Notes: generated by a model from the sequence alone, not told the origin. A stretch of DNA of 42,285 nt from Rubrivivax sp. (GCA_027483705.1 JAIXTY010000127.1:1-42285), one strand, 5' to 3'; numbered from the stretch's first letter, positions 26,230-35,525 are shown. Program-made: numbers and translations.

Positions 26230-27111
26230 TCACGGAGCGCGGCGTGGAGCGGCGCGCTCGATGCGGTGTTCGAGCGCCACCCACACCGGCGTCAGCGTGC
26301 CGGGCAGGTCGGGCAGGGCGCCGGGCATCACGCGGCTTTCGGTGGTGGAGTGGAAGTCGCTCCCGCGCGAGGCGAGCAGGCCGAACTCGCGCGCCGTGTC
26401 GGTGTACTTCACGACGTCGGCCACGCCGTGGCTGCCCGTGACGACCTCGATGCCACGCCCGCCGTGCTGCATGAACTCGGTGATCAGCGCGTACTCCGCG
26501 GTGGGCGTGAAGCGGTAGCGCGCCGGGTGCGCGATGACGGCCACGCCACCGGCGCCGGTGATCCAGCCCACCGCGTCCCCCAGGCGGGCCCAGCGGAAGG
26601 GCACGTAGCCCGGCAGGCCTTCCTTCAGGTAGCGCGTGAACACCGCGTGCGTGTTCGGGCACACGCCAGCCTCGACGAGAAAGCGCGCGAAGTGCGTGCG
26701 CGTGATCAGGTCCGGGTTGCCCGCCAGCCGCAGCGCGCCCTCGAAGGCGCCGTCGATGCCGACGCGGGCGAGGCCTTCGCCCATCTCGCGCGCCCGCTGC
26801 AGCCGGCCGGCGCGCGTGGCGGCCAGGCCCTGCACGAGTGCCGGGTCGGTGTCGTCGAAGCCGAGGCCGACGATGTGCACCGTCTCGCCAGCGAAGCTGA
26901 CCGAGATCTCGCAGCCCGTCAGGTAGTCCAGCCCCGCGGCGTGCGCGGCGGCGCGCGCACGTGCCTGGCCGGCGACCTCGTCGTGGTCGGTCAGCGCCCA
27001 CAGCTCCACGCCCGCCTCGGCCACCAGCGCGGCCAGGGCCTCGGGTGCCAGCGTGCCATCGCTGACGGTGCTGTGGCTGTGCAGGTCGGCGTTGGTGAGG
27101 TGGTTGGCCAC
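26230..27111 (-). CDS. PHP-domain phosphoesterase (TrpH/YciV, RNase AM family)
   Basis: A 293-residue PHP-domain metal-dependent phosphoesterase. Metal ligands are visible in DLHSHSTVSDG, LTDHDEV, GCEIS, AHPAR and SRGSDFHS. The length equals E. coli YciV (RNase AM), a 5'-3' exonuclease that removes short 5' ends of rRNAs; the Chromobacterium homologue acts on 3',5'-bisphosphonucleotides. The start is uncertain: I chose GTG at 27111, five codons ahead of the first conserved strand, because no ATG is available after the lolD stop at 27123. It follows lolD by 11 bases. Confidence 0.88.
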   Translation of the reverse strand: MANHLTNADLHSHSTVSDGTLAPEALAALVAEAGVELWALTDHDEVAGQARARAAAHAAGLDYLTGCEISVSFAGETVHIVGLGFDDTDPALVQGLAATRAGRLQRAREMGEGLARVGIDGAFEGALRLAGNPDLITRTHFARFLVEAGVCPNTHAVFTRYLKEGLPGYVPFRWARLGDAVGWITGAGGVAVIAHPARYRFTPTAEYALITEFMQHGGRGIEVVTGSHGVADVVKYTDTAREFGLLASRGSDFHSTTESRVMPGALPDLPGTLTPVWVALEHRIERAAPRRAP

Positions 27112-27122
27112 GGGAGGCGCCG

Positions 27123-27797
27123 TCAGCGCTCCAGGCGCAGCGTGCGGCCGCAGCGTGCGGCCAGGCTCTCGTCGTGCGTGACGACGACGAAGGCCGTGCC
27201 GTCGCGCGCCGCCAGTTCCAGCATCAGCTCGAACACGCTCGCGGCGGTGCCGCGGTCGAGGTTGCCGGTGGGCTCGTCGGCCAGCACGCAGGCCGGCCGC
27301 GTGACGAGCGCCCGCGCAATGGCCACGCGCTGGCGCTCGCCGCCCGAGAGCTCGGCCGGGTGGTGCGCCAGCCGCGCGCCCAGGCCCACACGCTCCAGCA
27401 TCTGCGCCGCGGTGGCGCGTGCCGAGGCCACGCTGTCGCGGCGGATGCGCAGCGGCATCGCCACGTTGTCGAGGGCGCTGAACTCGGGCAGCAGGTGGTG
27501 GAACTGGTAGACGAAGCCCAGCTGCCGGTTGCGCCACGCGCCCTGTTCGGCGGCGTTCATCGAGGTGAAGTCGCGGCCCATCAGTTCGACGCGGCCGCTG
27601 GTGGGCGCATCCAGCCCGCCCAACAGGTGCAGCAGCGTGCTCTTGCCCGAGCCGCTGGCGCCGACGATGGCCAGCGTCTCGCCGCGCTGCACCTGGAGGC
27701 TCAGGCCGCGCAGCACCGTCACGTCGATGGCGCCTTCGCCGCGGCCCTCGCGGAAGCGCTTGTGCAGCTCGAAGGCGGCCAGCACCACCTCACTCAT
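27123..27797 (-). CDS. lolD: Lipoprotein-releasing ABC transporter ATPase
   Basis: A 224-residue ABC ATPase. Walker A is GASGSGKST (46-54), the signature is LSGGERQR (from 150) and Walker B is VLADEP (171-176), with a switch His in VVTHDE. The Lol-specific stretch [26 protein letters not shown] is present. With the permease encoded just upstream it extracts outer-membrane lipoproteins from the inner membrane to LolA. The ATG at 27797 is chosen over an in-frame start at 27860 because it fits the family; it overlaps the permease gene by eight bases. Confidence 0.95.
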   Translation of the reverse strand: MSEVVLAAFELHKRFREGRGEGAIDVTVLRGLSLQVQRGETLAIVGASGSGKSTLLHLLGGLDAPTSGRVELMGRDFTSMNAAEQGAWRNRQLGFVYQFHHLLPEFSALDNVAMPLRIRRDSVASARATAAQMLERVGLGARLAHHPAELSGGERQRVAIARALVTRPACVLADEPTGNLDRGTAASVFELMLELAARDGTAFVVVTHDESLAARCGRTLRLER

Positions 27798-29055
27798 AGC
27801 GCAGCGCCTCGGCCGGGTTGACGCGGCTGGCGCGCCAGCTTGGGTAGATCGTGGCAACAAACGCCAGCACCAGCGAGGTGATGATGACCGGCACGATGTC
27901 CGAGGCCATCGGCTCGCTGGGCATGCGGCTGATCAGGTAGATGCTGCCCGGCAGGAAGGCCATGCCCAGCGCGCGCTCGATGGCGGGAACGATGACGTCG
28001 ACGTTGTAGGCCACGAGCAGGCCCAGGCCGCAGCCCGCCAGCGTGCCGATGACACCCGCCGTCGCCCCCTGCACCATGAAGATGCCCATGATCGAGCGAG
28101 GACTCGCCCCCAGCGTGCGCAGGATGGCGATGTCGGCGCGCTTGTCGGTCACCGTCATCACCAGCGTGCTCACCAGGTTGAAGGCCGCGACCGCGACGAT
28201 GAGCGTGAGGATGATGCCCATCAGCCGCTTCTCGATCTGCACCGCGTCGTACCAGTTGCGGTTGATGCGCGTCCAGTCGCGCACGAAGACGTCGGCGCCC
28301 ATCAGGTTCTGCAGCTCGGTGCCGGCCTGGCGGGCCTCCATCACGTTCGAGAGACGAAGCTGCACGCCCATCGGTCCCTCGACGCGGAAGAGGCGCGCCG
28401 CGTCGTCGATGTGGATCAGCGCCAGCGCGCTGTCGTACTCGTAGTGCCCGGCCGAGAAGGTGCCCACGAGCGTGAACTGGCGCAGCCGCGGCACCACGCC
28501 CGCGGGCGTGGTCTGGCCGCCGGGCGCGACGATGGTGATCTTGTCGCCGATCTGCGCGCCCAGCAGCCGCGCCAGCTCGCTGCCGACGACGATGTTCCAC
28601 TCGCCGGGCTTGAGCTGCGCCAGCAGCGGGGCGCTCTGACGCGCAAGATCGGTGACCTTGCCCTCCTCGGCGGGGTCGATGCCGCGCACGACGGCGCCGC
28701 GCAGATCGTCACCGCGGCCCAGCAGCGCCTGCGCCACGACGAAGGGCGCGGCGCCGATGACGCGGGGGTCCTGCGCCGCCTTGGCGGCGGTGGCCTTCCA
28801 GTCGGGCAGGGCGCCGCCGGTGCTGTCCATCACTTCGACGTGCGCCACGACGCTGAGCATGCGGTCGCGCACCTCCTTCTGGAACCCGTTCATCACGCTG
28901 AGCACGATGATGAGCGCGGCCACGCCCAGCGCGATGCCGAGCACCGAAATGGCGCTGATGAAGGAGATGAAGCCGTTGCGGCGGCCACCGCGGCCGGCCC
29001 GCGTGTAGCGCCAGCCGATCTGCCACTCGAACGGGGCTTGCAGGGGGCCATTCAT
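27790..29055 (-). CDS. lolC: Lipoprotein-releasing ABC transporter permease (LolC/LolE/LolF type)
   Basis: A 421-residue inner-membrane permease with one N-terminal membrane helix (about 30-52), a periplasmic domain of about 220 residues, and three C-terminal helices (about 275-300, 320-350, 385-408). Start and end motifs are those of the Lol/MacB superfamily: [34 protein letters not shown], and [14 protein letters not shown]. Only one permease gene is present in this operon, so the complex is probably a homodimer, as described for LolF outside the gammaproteobacteria. It is the first gene of lolC-lolD-PHP. Confidence 0.93.
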   Translation of the reverse strand: MNGPLQAPFEWQIGWRYTRAGRGGRRNGFISFISAISVLGIALGVAALIIVLSVMNGFQKEVRDRMLSVVAHVEVMDSTGGALPDWKATAAKAAQDPRVIGAAPFVVAQALLGRGDDLRGAVVRGIDPAEEGKVTDLARQSAPLLAQLKPGEWNIVVGSELARLLGAQIGDKITIVAPGGQTTPAGVVPRLRQFTLVGTFSAGHYEYDSALALIHIDDAARLFRVEGPMGVQLRLSNVMEARQAGTELQNLMGADVFVRDWTRINRNWYDAVQIEKRLMGIILTLIVAVAAFNLVSTLVMTVTDKRADIAILRTLGASPRSIMGIFMVQGATAGVIGTLAGCGLGLLVAYNVDVIVPAIERALGMAFLPGSIYLISRMPSEPMASDIVPVIITSLVLAFVATIYPSWRASRVNPAEALRYE

Positions 29056-29124
29056 GGGGCGCGGATGCTACCCGAGGGGTGTGTGGGTCACCGTGCGGCG
29101 CGCGGTGGCACCCGCGGTGGCCGG

Positions 29125-29130
29125 GATAAT
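29125..29130 (+). promoter_or_regulatory. Candidate -10 element ahead of the gene at 29140
   Basis: GATAAT, preceded by GG, matches five of six -10 consensus bases and is the only AT-rich hexamer in the 84-base divergent gap. It ends nine bases before the ATG, so the transcript would have a leader of only a few bases. No -35 match was found. Confidence 0.35.
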
Positions 29131-29139
29131 CCGTCGCCC

Positions 29140-30072
29140 ATGCACCTGATCGTTCCGTTCGCCGCGCCGCTGCCCGAAGAAGGCCGTGCCGCGGCGCGCA
29201 CGCTGGCGCGGCCGGTGCTCGAGGCGCTGCGCGACCGTCTGCCCGAGGCGGGGCGCGATGAGGGTGACGAGTGGTCGCTGTCGACGCCGCACGAGCGCGC
29301 TTACGCCCGAGCGGCGGGCTGGCGCGGCAGCGACGGCACGCTCCCCTTTGCGGCGGAGCAGGCCGCCGCGGCCGGCCTCGACACCGGCGATCTCGCCTGG
29401 GCGCTGCTCACGCCCGTGCACTGGCACCTGGGCACCGAGCAGGTGAGCCTGGTCGACCCCGCGCAGCTGCAGCTCGACGAGGCCGCGTCGCGCGCCCTCT
29501 TCGAGGCCGTGGCGGCGCTCTTCCAGGATGACGGCTGGCTGCTGGCCTGGGGTGGCGTCGGCGCCTGGTTCGCGGCGCACGAGAGCCTGGCCGACTTGCC
29601 CACCGCGAGCCTGGACCGCGTGGTCGGTCGCAACGTCGACGCCTGGCTGGGCAGCCACCCCGGCGCGCGCCGGCTGCGCCGCCTGCAGGCCGAGGTGCAG
29701 ATGCTGCTGCACGGCCATGCCGTGAACGCTGAGCGCGAATCGCGCGGGCTGCTGAGCGTGAACAGCGTGTGGATCAGCGGCTGCGGACCGCGCCAGCCGG
29801 TGTCGGCCACGGCCGGCATCACGCTCGACACGCGGCTGCGCGCCCCGGCTCTGGCCGGCGACTGGGCCGCCTGGTGCAAGGCCTGGGACACGCTGGAAGA
29901 CGGCCCGCTGCGCGCCGTGCTGGCGGCCGTGGAGCAGGGTCGTGACGTGCAGCTCACGCTCTGCGGCGAACGAGGCAGCGTCACGCTCGGCGGTGCGCCG
30001 CGCGGGGGCTGGCAGCGCTGGTGGCAGCGCTGGGGCCGCGAGCCCGCCGCGCGCTGGCTGGAGCCGCTGTGA
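29140..30072 (+). CDS. Conserved protein of unknown function upstream of recJ
   Basis: A 310-residue protein that begins MHLIVPFAAPLPEEGRAA and contains WALLTPVHWHLGTEQVSL, followed by DDGWLLAWGG, SLDRVVGRNVDAWL and RRLQAEVQMLLHGHAVN. It resembles a betaproteobacterial family often labelled phosphoglycerate mutase or regulator-like and often found just upstream of recJ; I do not see phosphoglycerate mutase catalytic motifs, so I do not adopt that name. No signal peptide or membrane segment. Its stop overlaps the recJ GTG start, implying coupled translation. Confidence 0.8.
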   Translation: MHLIVPFAAPLPEEGRAAARTLARPVLEALRDRLPEAGRDEGDEWSLSTPHERAYARAAGWRGSDGTLPFAAEQAAAAGLDTGDLAWALLTPVHWHLGTEQVSLVDPAQLQLDEAASRALFEAVAALFQDDGWLLAWGGVGAWFAAHESLADLPTASLDRVVGRNVDAWLGSHPGARRLRRLQAEVQMLLHGHAVNAERESRGLLSVNSVWISGCGPRQPVSATAGITLDTRLRAPALAGDWAAWCKAWDTLEDGPLRAVLAAVEQGRDVQLTLCGERGSVTLGGAPRGGWQRWWQRWGREPAARWLEPL

Positions 30073-31796
30073 GCGCCCCCGTGCTGCAGCCGCGCCCGGC
30101 CGCGCCGCGCCTGAGCTTTGCGCTCGAGCAGCAGGGCGTGCACCCGCTGCTCGCGCGCCTCCTGGCGGCGCGCGGCGTGAACTCGGCCGACGAGCTGGAC
30201 GCCAGCCCTGCGAAGCTGCTGCCGCCCGCCTCGATGATGGGTGCGCTGGATGCCGGCCGGCTGCTGGCCGACGCCATCGCCGCGCAGCGCCGCATCTGCA
30301 TCGTGGCCGACTACGACTGCGACGGCGCCACCGCCTGCGCCGTGGCGCTGCGTGGCTTGCGCCTCCTGGGCGCGGCCGCGGTGGACTACGTGGTGCCCGA
30401 CCGCGCGGTGCACGGCTACGGCCTCACGCCGGCGATCGTCGAACTCGCGCGGCCCCGCCAGCCCGAACTGCTGGTGACGGTGGACAACGGCATCGCCAGC
30501 CTCGAGGGCGTGGCGCATGCGCGCGCGCTCGGCATCGGCGTGCTCGTGACCGACCACCACCTGCCGCGGCTCGATGCCGGCCAGGTGGTGCTGCCGGTGG
30601 CCGACGTGATCGTCAACCCCAACCAGCCGGGCTGCGGGTTCGCCAGCAAGGCCATCGCCGGCGTGGGCGTGATGTTCTACGTGCTGCTGGCCACACGCGC
30701 CGAGCTGCGCACGCGCGGCGTGTTCGCGGTGGGTGCGGAGCCGCGGCTCGATGCGCTGCTGGACCTGGTGGCGCTGGGCACGGTGGCCGACGTGGTGAAG
30801 CTCGACGCCAACAACCGCCGCCTGGTGTCGATGGGCCTGAAGCGCATCCGCGCCGGCCGCATGCAGGCTGGCGTGGCGGCGCTGTTCCGCGTGGCCGGGC
30901 GCGAGCCGGCGCGCGCCGCGGGTTTCGACTTCGGCTTCGCCCTCGGCCCGCGCATCAACGCCGCCGGCCGCCTGGCCGACATGACGCTGGGCATCGAATG
31001 CCTGGCCACCGACGACGCGGCGCGGGCGCAGGAACTGGCGCAGCAGCTCGACGCCATCAACCGCGAGCGGCGCGAGGTGGAAGGCGGCATGCGCGAGCGC
31101 GCCGACGAGGCACTGGCGCTGCTGGCCGACGCCGCCGCGGCGCCGCCGCCGGCGCTGGCCCTCTTCGACGAGAGCTTCCACGAGGGCGTGGTGGGCATCG
31201 TCGCCGGCCGCGTGAAGGAGCGGCTGCACCGGCCGACCTTCGTGTTTGCGCGGGGCGTCGATGGGCGGCTGAAGGGCTCGGGCCGATCGATCCCGGGCTT
31301 TCACCTGCGCGACGCGCTCGACCTGGTGGCCAAGCGCGAGCCGGCCTTGCTGGCGCGCTTCGGCGGCCACGCCATGGCCGCGGGCTGCACGCTGGTCGAT
31401 GGCGACGCCGCCGCGGTGCAGCGCTTCGGCGCGCTGCTCGAGGCCGTGGCCCGCGAGTGGCTCGACGCCGCCACGCTGACGCGCACGCTGCGCACCGACG
31501 GCCCGCTTGAGCTGCAGTGGTTCAACGCCGAGACCGTGGCGATGCTGGACGAGCAGGTCTGGGGCCAGGGCTTCGAGCCGCCGCTCTTCTGCGACACGGT
31601 GCAGGTGCTGCAGCAGCGCCTGGTGGGCGAGAAGCACCTGAAGCTGCGCCTGCGCCACGCCGGCCAGGAGCGCGACGCGATCTGGTTCAACCGCACCGAA
31701 GCGCTGCCACCCGAGGCGCGCCTGGCCTACCGCGTGAGCCTGGACGAGTGGAACGGGCGCCAGCGCGTGCAGATGGTGGTCGAGGCCGCCGGCTGA
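30069..31796 (+). CDS. recJ: Single-stranded-DNA-specific exonuclease RecJ
   Basis: A 575-residue 5'-3' exonuclease for single-stranded DNA, acting in recombination and mismatch repair. DHH motifs are DYDCDG (81-86), TVDNG (137-141) and TDHHLP (161-166); the DHHA1 domain shows GSGRSIPGFHLRDAL and FGGHAMAAG, and the C-terminal OB domain follows. Length matches E. coli RecJ (577). The start is GTG at 30069, overlapping the previous stop (GTGA); the open frame extends to 30021, but the added residues lie inside the upstream gene. Confidence 0.96.
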   Translation: MSAPVLQPRPAAPRLSFALEQQGVHPLLARLLAARGVNSADELDASPAKLLPPASMMGALDAGRLLADAIAAQRRICIVADYDCDGATACAVALRGLRLLGAAAVDYVVPDRAVHGYGLTPAIVELARPRQPELLVTVDNGIASLEGVAHARALGIGVLVTDHHLPRLDAGQVVLPVADVIVNPNQPGCGFASKAIAGVGVMFYVLLATRAELRTRGVFAVGAEPRLDALLDLVALGTVADVVKLDANNRRLVSMGLKRIRAGRMQAGVAALFRVAGREPARAAGFDFGFALGPRINAAGRLADMTLGIECLATDDAARAQELAQQLDAINRERREVEGGMRERADEALALLADAAAAPPPALALFDESFHEGVVGIVAGRVKERLHRPTFVFARGVDGRLKGSGRSIPGFHLRDALDLVAKREPALLARFGGHAMAAGCTLVDGDAAAVQRFGALLEAVAREWLDAATLTRTLRTDGPLELQWFNAETVAMLDEQVWGQGFEPPLFCDTVQVLQQRLVGEKHLKLRLRHAGQERDAIWFNRTEALPPEARLAYRVSLDEWNGRQRVQMVVEAAG

Positions 31797-31801
31797 ACAA
31801 A

Positions 31802-31848
31802 AGCCCCGGTGGGGGCGGGGCGGGGCTCAGGTGCAGCCACCGGGCTGC
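31802..31848 (+). terminator. Tandem hairpins between recJ and the chemoreceptor gene
   Basis: AGCCCCG (31802-31808) can pair with CGGGGCT (31821-31827), and GCAGCC (31833-31838) with GGCTGC (31843-31848). The first lies six bases after the recJ stop. Neither is followed by a U-tract on the plus strand, although the first would be on the minus strand. They may stop recJ transcription or structure the leader of the next gene. Confidence 0.35.
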
Positions 31849-31899
31849 CGATAACGCAGGGTCCGCCCATCCGGGCGCCTTCCGTCGAGCCTCCATACC

Positions 31900-33462
31900 G
31901 TGTCGTCCTTCCTGTCGTCGTTTTCCATCGGCCGCCGCATCGCCCTCGTCACGGGCTTCCTGATGTCGGCCGTGTTGCTCGTCGGTGCCGTCGCGCTGAT
32001 GCAGTTCTTCACGCTCACCGGCACCGTGCGCGAGCTGGCCGAGGGGCAGGCCGAGCGCATCCAGCTCTCGCAGCGCTGGGACGCCAACATCCGCGAGGCC
32101 GTCGCCCGCTGGCAGGCCGTGGCCCTGGCGCCCGATGCCAGCCTGTTTGCGGAGGTGCGCGAGGCCACGCTGGCCATCTCGACCGACACCACCAGGGTGC
32201 AGAAGCGCTTTGCCGAGATCGAGCTCAGCCCCGAGGGCAAGGCCCTGGGCCAGGAGCTCGGCGCGGCGCGCGCGCGCTGGCTGGCCGAGCGCGACCAGGT
32301 GCGCGCCGCCATCGAGGCCGGCGAGCAGGACAAGGCGCGCGAGCTCGGCCGCGGCAGCTTTGCCGAGGTCTCCAAGGCCTACCTTGCGGTGTCGGCGCGC
32401 CATGCCGACTTCCAGGTGCAGCGCGCACGCGCCGACGGCGACCAGGCTGAGGCCACGGCGCGCCGGAAGATGGGCCTGCTCGTGGCGGTGGCCGTGGCCT
32501 GCCTGGCCGGTGGCCTGCTGCTGGCCATCGGCTTTGCGCGCTCGCTGCTCAAGCCGATCGACGATGCCGTGTCGGTGGCCGAGCGCATCGCCTCGGGCGA
32601 CCTGAGCCAGTCCGTGCAGGTGCAGGGCCGCGACGAGATGGCGCGCCTGCTGCGCGCCATGCAGGCCATGCAGCACGAGCTGTCGCAGCTGATCGGCCGC
32701 ATCGGCCAGGGTGCCGATGGCGTGGCCACGGCCTCGGGCGAGATCGCGCAGGGCAATGGCGACCTCAGCCAGCGCACCGAGCGCGCGGCCGCGGCGCTGC
32801 AGCAGACCGCGTCGTCGATGCAGGAGCTCAGCGGCAGCGTCGCCGAGACCGCGCGCAGCGCCGGCGAGGCCCGCCAGCTGGCGCAGCAGGCCGGCAGCAC
32901 GGCCCAGGCCGGTGGCGAGGCCGTGGCCGCGGTGGTGTCGACGATGGACGAGATCACCGGCGCCAGCCGCCGCATCGGCGAGATCGTCGGCACCATCGAC
33001 AGCATCGCCTTCCAGACCAACATCCTGGCGCTGAACGCCGCGGTCGAGGCCGCGCGTGCCGGCGACCAGGGCCGCGGTTTCGCGGTCGTGGCGGCCGAGG
33101 TGCGCGCGCTGGCACAGCGCAGCGCCGCGGCTTCGCGCGAGATCCGCACGCTCATCGAGAGCAGCACGCGCTGCGTCGACGAGGGCGCGCGCCAGGTGGG
33201 CGAAGCCGGCCAGACCATGGGCCAGCTGGTGCAGCGCGTGCGCGATGTGGCGACGGTGATCCACGAGATCTCGGAGGCCACCGAGCGCCAGAGCGCCGGC
33301 ATCGGCCAGGTGCACGACGCCGTGACCGAACTCGACCGCATGACGCAGCACAACGCCGCGCTGGTGGAGCAGACGGCCGCCGCCGCCAGCTCGCTCGGCG
33401 ACCAGGCCGGCCAGCTGAAGCAGCACACGCTGCGCTTCCGCGTGGCGCCGGCCCGGCCCTAG
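31900..33462 (+). CDS. Methyl-accepting chemotaxis protein
   Basis: A 520-residue Tsr-like receptor. Membrane helices at about 12-37 and 191-213 enclose a periplasmic four-helix-bundle ligand domain of about 150 residues. A HAMP domain (214-268) and a long cytoplasmic coiled coil follow. The CheA/CheW-contact hairpin tip is at about 362-400 ([20 protein letters not shown], then [19 protein letters not shown]). No C-terminal CheR-docking pentapeptide is present; the protein ends RVAPARP. The start is GTG at 31900. Ligand unknown. No other chemotaxis gene is nearby, so it signals to kinases encoded elsewhere. Confidence 0.94.
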   Translation: MSSFLSSFSIGRRIALVTGFLMSAVLLVGAVALMQFFTLTGTVRELAEGQAERIQLSQRWDANIREAVARWQAVALAPDASLFAEVREATLAISTDTTRVQKRFAEIELSPEGKALGQELGAARARWLAERDQVRAAIEAGEQDKARELGRGSFAEVSKAYLAVSARHADFQVQRARADGDQAEATARRKMGLLVAVAVACLAGGLLLAIGFARSLLKPIDDAVSVAERIASGDLSQSVQVQGRDEMARLLRAMQAMQHELSQLIGRIGQGADGVATASGEIAQGNGDLSQRTERAAAALQQTASSMQELSGSVAETARSAGEARQLAQQAGSTAQAGGEAVAAVVSTMDEITGASRRIGEIVGTIDSIAFQTNILALNAAVEAARAGDQGRGFAVVAAEVRALAQRSAAASREIRTLIESSTRCVDEGARQVGEAGQTMGQLVQRVRDVATVIHEISEATERQSAGIGQVHDAVTELDRMTQHNAALVEQTAAAASSLGDQAGQLKQHTLRFRVAPARP

Positions 33463-33488
33463 TCGAGCGCGGTCATGGCGGGCCGGGC

Positions 33489-34646
33489 ATGCTGGCGGCC
33501 ATGACACACACCTCGACTCCTTCCCACGCCGGCGCCGGCCGCCACACCGGCCCCGCACTGGCGCTGCTGCTGTCGCTGCTGGCCCTGGCGCTGCCGGCCC
33601 AGGCCCAGCGCACCGAACCGGTCACCCGCGGGCTGCAGGACGCCTGGGCCGTGGCCTTTCTGCCCGACGGCCGGCGACTCGTCACCGAAAAGGGCGGCAG
33701 CCTGCGCGTGATCGCCGCCGACGGGCGCCTGGGCGCGCCGCTGGCCGGCCTGCCGGCCGTCAGCGCCGGTGGCCAGTGCGGCCTGCTCGACGTCGTCACC
33801 GACCCGGCCTTCGCCACCAACCAGCGCATCTTCTTCACCTTCGCGGAGCCGGGCGAGGGCGGCAACAGCACCGCGGTCGGCCGCGCGCGGCTGGTGGGCG
33901 CGCCGGGCAGCGAGCGGCTCGAGGACGTGCGCACCATCTTCAGCCAGAAGCCGAAGATGAACTCGCGCCACCACTGCGGCAGCCGCATCGTGTTCGACCG
34001 CAGCGGCCACCTGCTCGTGGGCCTGGGCGACCGCTTCGGCGGCAAGGACGAGGCGCAGAACCCGGCCAACCATCTGGGCAAGGTGATCCGCATCGATGCC
34101 GACGGCAAGGCCCCGGCCGACAACCCCTTTGCGGGCCGCGCCGGCACGGCGCCCGAGGTCTACAGCCTCGGCCACCGCAACATCCAGGGCGCAGCGCTGC
34201 ACCCCGTCACCGGCGAGCTGTGGGCCTCGGAGCACGGGCCGCAGGGCGGCGACGAGGTCAACGTGGTGCGCGGCGGCCGCAACTACGGCTGGCCCGTCGT
34301 CACCTACGGCCGCAACTACGGCCTGGGCACGCGCATCGGCGAGGAGGGCCCCAAGCCCGGCTACGAGCAGCCGCTGAAGCACTGGGTGCCGACCTCGATC
34401 GCGCCCTCGGGCATGGTCTTCATCAGCGGCGACCGCTACCCCGGCTGGAAGGGCCAGCTGCTGATGGGCACGCTGCGCGGCCAGGCGCTGGTGCGGCTGA
34501 CGCTGGACGGCGACCGCATCGTCGCCGAGAGCCGCCACCTCGAGGGCCTGGGCAAACGCCTGCGCGACGTGCGCCAGGGGCCGGACGGCTTCGTCTACAT
34601 CCTCACCGACGGCAACGACGGCGAGCTGCTGCGGCTGCTGCCCTGA
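33489..34646 (+). CDS. PQQ-dependent sugar dehydrogenase (YliI/soluble aldose dehydrogenase type)
   Basis: A 385-residue exported beta-propeller enzyme. A signal peptide (LALLLSLLALALPAQAQ) ends near residue 39. Family motifs are LVTEKGGSLRVI, GGQCGLLDVVTDPAF, NSRHHCGSRIVFDRSGHLLVGLGDR with the likely catalytic His, NPFAGR, VYSLGHRNIQGAALHP and EHGPQGGDEVNVV. Such enzymes oxidise aldoses in the periplasm with PQQ and pass electrons to the respiratory chain. ATG at 33489 and at 33501 are both possible and differ by four residues; I give the longer. Convergent with the gene at 34653, six bases apart. Confidence 0.92.
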   Translation: MLAAMTHTSTPSHAGAGRHTGPALALLLSLLALALPAQAQRTEPVTRGLQDAWAVAFLPDGRRLVTEKGGSLRVIAADGRLGAPLAGLPAVSAGGQCGLLDVVTDPAFATNQRIFFTFAEPGEGGNSTAVGRARLVGAPGSERLEDVRTIFSQKPKMNSRHHCGSRIVFDRSGHLLVGLGDRFGGKDEAQNPANHLGKVIRIDADGKAPADNPFAGRAGTAPEVYSLGHRNIQGAALHPVTGELWASEHGPQGGDEVNVVRGGRNYGWPVVTYGRNYGLGTRIGEEGPKPGYEQPLKHWVPTSIAPSGMVFISGDRYPGWKGQLLMGTLRGQALVRLTLDGDRIVAESRHLEGLGKRLRDVRQGPDGFVYILTDGNDGELLRLLP

Positions 34647-34657
34647 GCGGCCTCAGG
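34642..34657. terminator. Palindrome containing both convergent stop codons
   Basis: CCTGAG (34642-34647) and CTCAGG (34652-34657) form a 6-base stem with the loop CGGC. The TGA of the sugar dehydrogenase gene lies in one arm and the TGA of the minus-strand membrane-protein gene in the other. No U-tract follows. Confidence 0.45.
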
Positions 34658-35183
34658 CCGGCGACGCGGGCTCGTCGCCGGCCTGCCGGTTGCGGTGCGC
34701 CAGCCAGGCGGCGGCGGGCAGCAGCAGGCCACTCAGGCCGGCCTGCCACAAGCCCGGCGCGGCCAGGGCGGCCGCCGGCGCCAGCAGCAGCACCAGGTGC
34801 AGCCGGGCCGCATCGGCATGTGGTGCCAGCAGCGAGGCGCGGCCGACGATCAAGCCGCTCGCCGCTGCCGCCACCACCGCGGGCGAGCCCCACACGGCCA
34901 GCGCCACACGGCTGAACGCGTCGCCGAACACGCCGGCCTGCGCCAGCAGCGCCTGGGCGGCCATCGGCACGATGCCGAGCAATCCGGCCCCGGCCAGCAG
35001 CAGCGCCAGCGCGGCGCGGCGGTCGGCGCCGGCCCGGTAGGGCTCGGCCTGGAAGTGCAGCGTGATGGCGGCGGCCTCGCGCGGGCCGGCGTCGGCTTCG
35101 AGCAGGTCGCCGTCGATGCTGTCGCGCAGGTGCCGGGGCACGCCGCGCAGCAGCAGCCGCGTGAGCAGGCGCCGGGAGGTCAC
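34653..35183 (-). CDS. Membrane protein with permease-prefix-like N-terminus
   Basis: A 176-residue protein. Residues 1-50 (LLTRLLLRGVPRHLRDSIDGDLLEAD) resemble the small cytosolic prefix domain found at the start of some ABC permeases adjacent to PadR regulators. Four hydrophobic segments follow at about 56-80, 92-115, 122-143 and 145-165. No transporter motif is seen. The start is GTG, overlapping the PadR stop (GTGA), so its expression is tied to the regulator. It may be a truncated relative of the PadR-associated permeases or a PadR-linked membrane sensor. Confidence 0.75.
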   Translation of the reverse strand: MTSRRLLTRLLLRGVPRHLRDSIDGDLLEADAGPREAAAITLHFQAEPYRAGADRRAALALLLAGAGLLGIVPMAAQALLAQAGVFGDAFSRVALAVWGSPAVVAAAASGLIVGRASLLAPHADAARLHLVLLLAPAAALAAPGLWQAGLSGLLLPAAAWLAHRNRQAGDEPASPA

Positions 35184-35521
35184 GGGCGGGCGTCGGGCAG
35201 CAGGCTGGCGGGCAAGCCCTGCATCATGGCCTGGGTGCCCTGCAGCGTGGCTCGCAGCGCCTGCTGCCCGGCGGCGGCCAGTGCGTACAGGCGCTTGGCC
35301 TTGCCGCCGCGCTCGGCCGTCGGTTCGCCGAGGCGCGAGCCCAGCAGGCCCTTGCGCTCCAGCCGGTCCAGCGTCACCGACACGGCGCCGCGCGAGGGCT
35401 CGCTGCGCGTGCGGCGGGCGATCTCGTCACGCACGGCCACGGCATAGGCGCCGTCGCCCAGCCGCGCCACGGCCATCAGCACCAGCAGCTCGAGGCTGCC
35501 CAGCGGTTGCGCCGCGCCCAT
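35180..35521 (-). CDS. PadR family transcriptional regulator
   Basis: A 113-residue winged-helix protein. The pattern LGSLELLVLMAVARLGDGAYAVAVRDEIARRT, then AVSVTLDRLERKGLL and KRLYALAAAGQQAL is the PadR N-terminal domain; the C-terminal dimerisation helix is short, as in the PadR-s1 group. It probably represses its own operon, which also codes for membrane proteins on both sides (35526-35915 and 34653-35183). The candidate operator is the repeat region at 35938-35975. Confidence 0.92.
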   Translation of the reverse strand: MGAAQPLGSLELLVLMAVARLGDGAYAVAVRDEIARRTRSEPSRGAVSVTLDRLERKGLLGSRLGEPTAERGGKAKRLYALAAAGQQALRATLQGTQAMMQGLPASLLPDARP

Positions 35522-35525
35522 GGGC

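Noticed and set aside
29140-30072. Phosphoglycerate mutase annotation for the recJ-upstream gene
   Set aside because: Neither the RHG motif of the cofactor-dependent type nor the metal-binding motifs of the independent type can be seen.
31797-31899. A c-di-GMP (GEMM) riboswitch in the chemoreceptor leader, suggested by GGGCTGCCGAT
   Set aside because: The conserved GCAAA-type core and the two-helix layout are missing; only the short 3' resemblance and an ordinary GCAGCC/GGCTGC hairpin are present.
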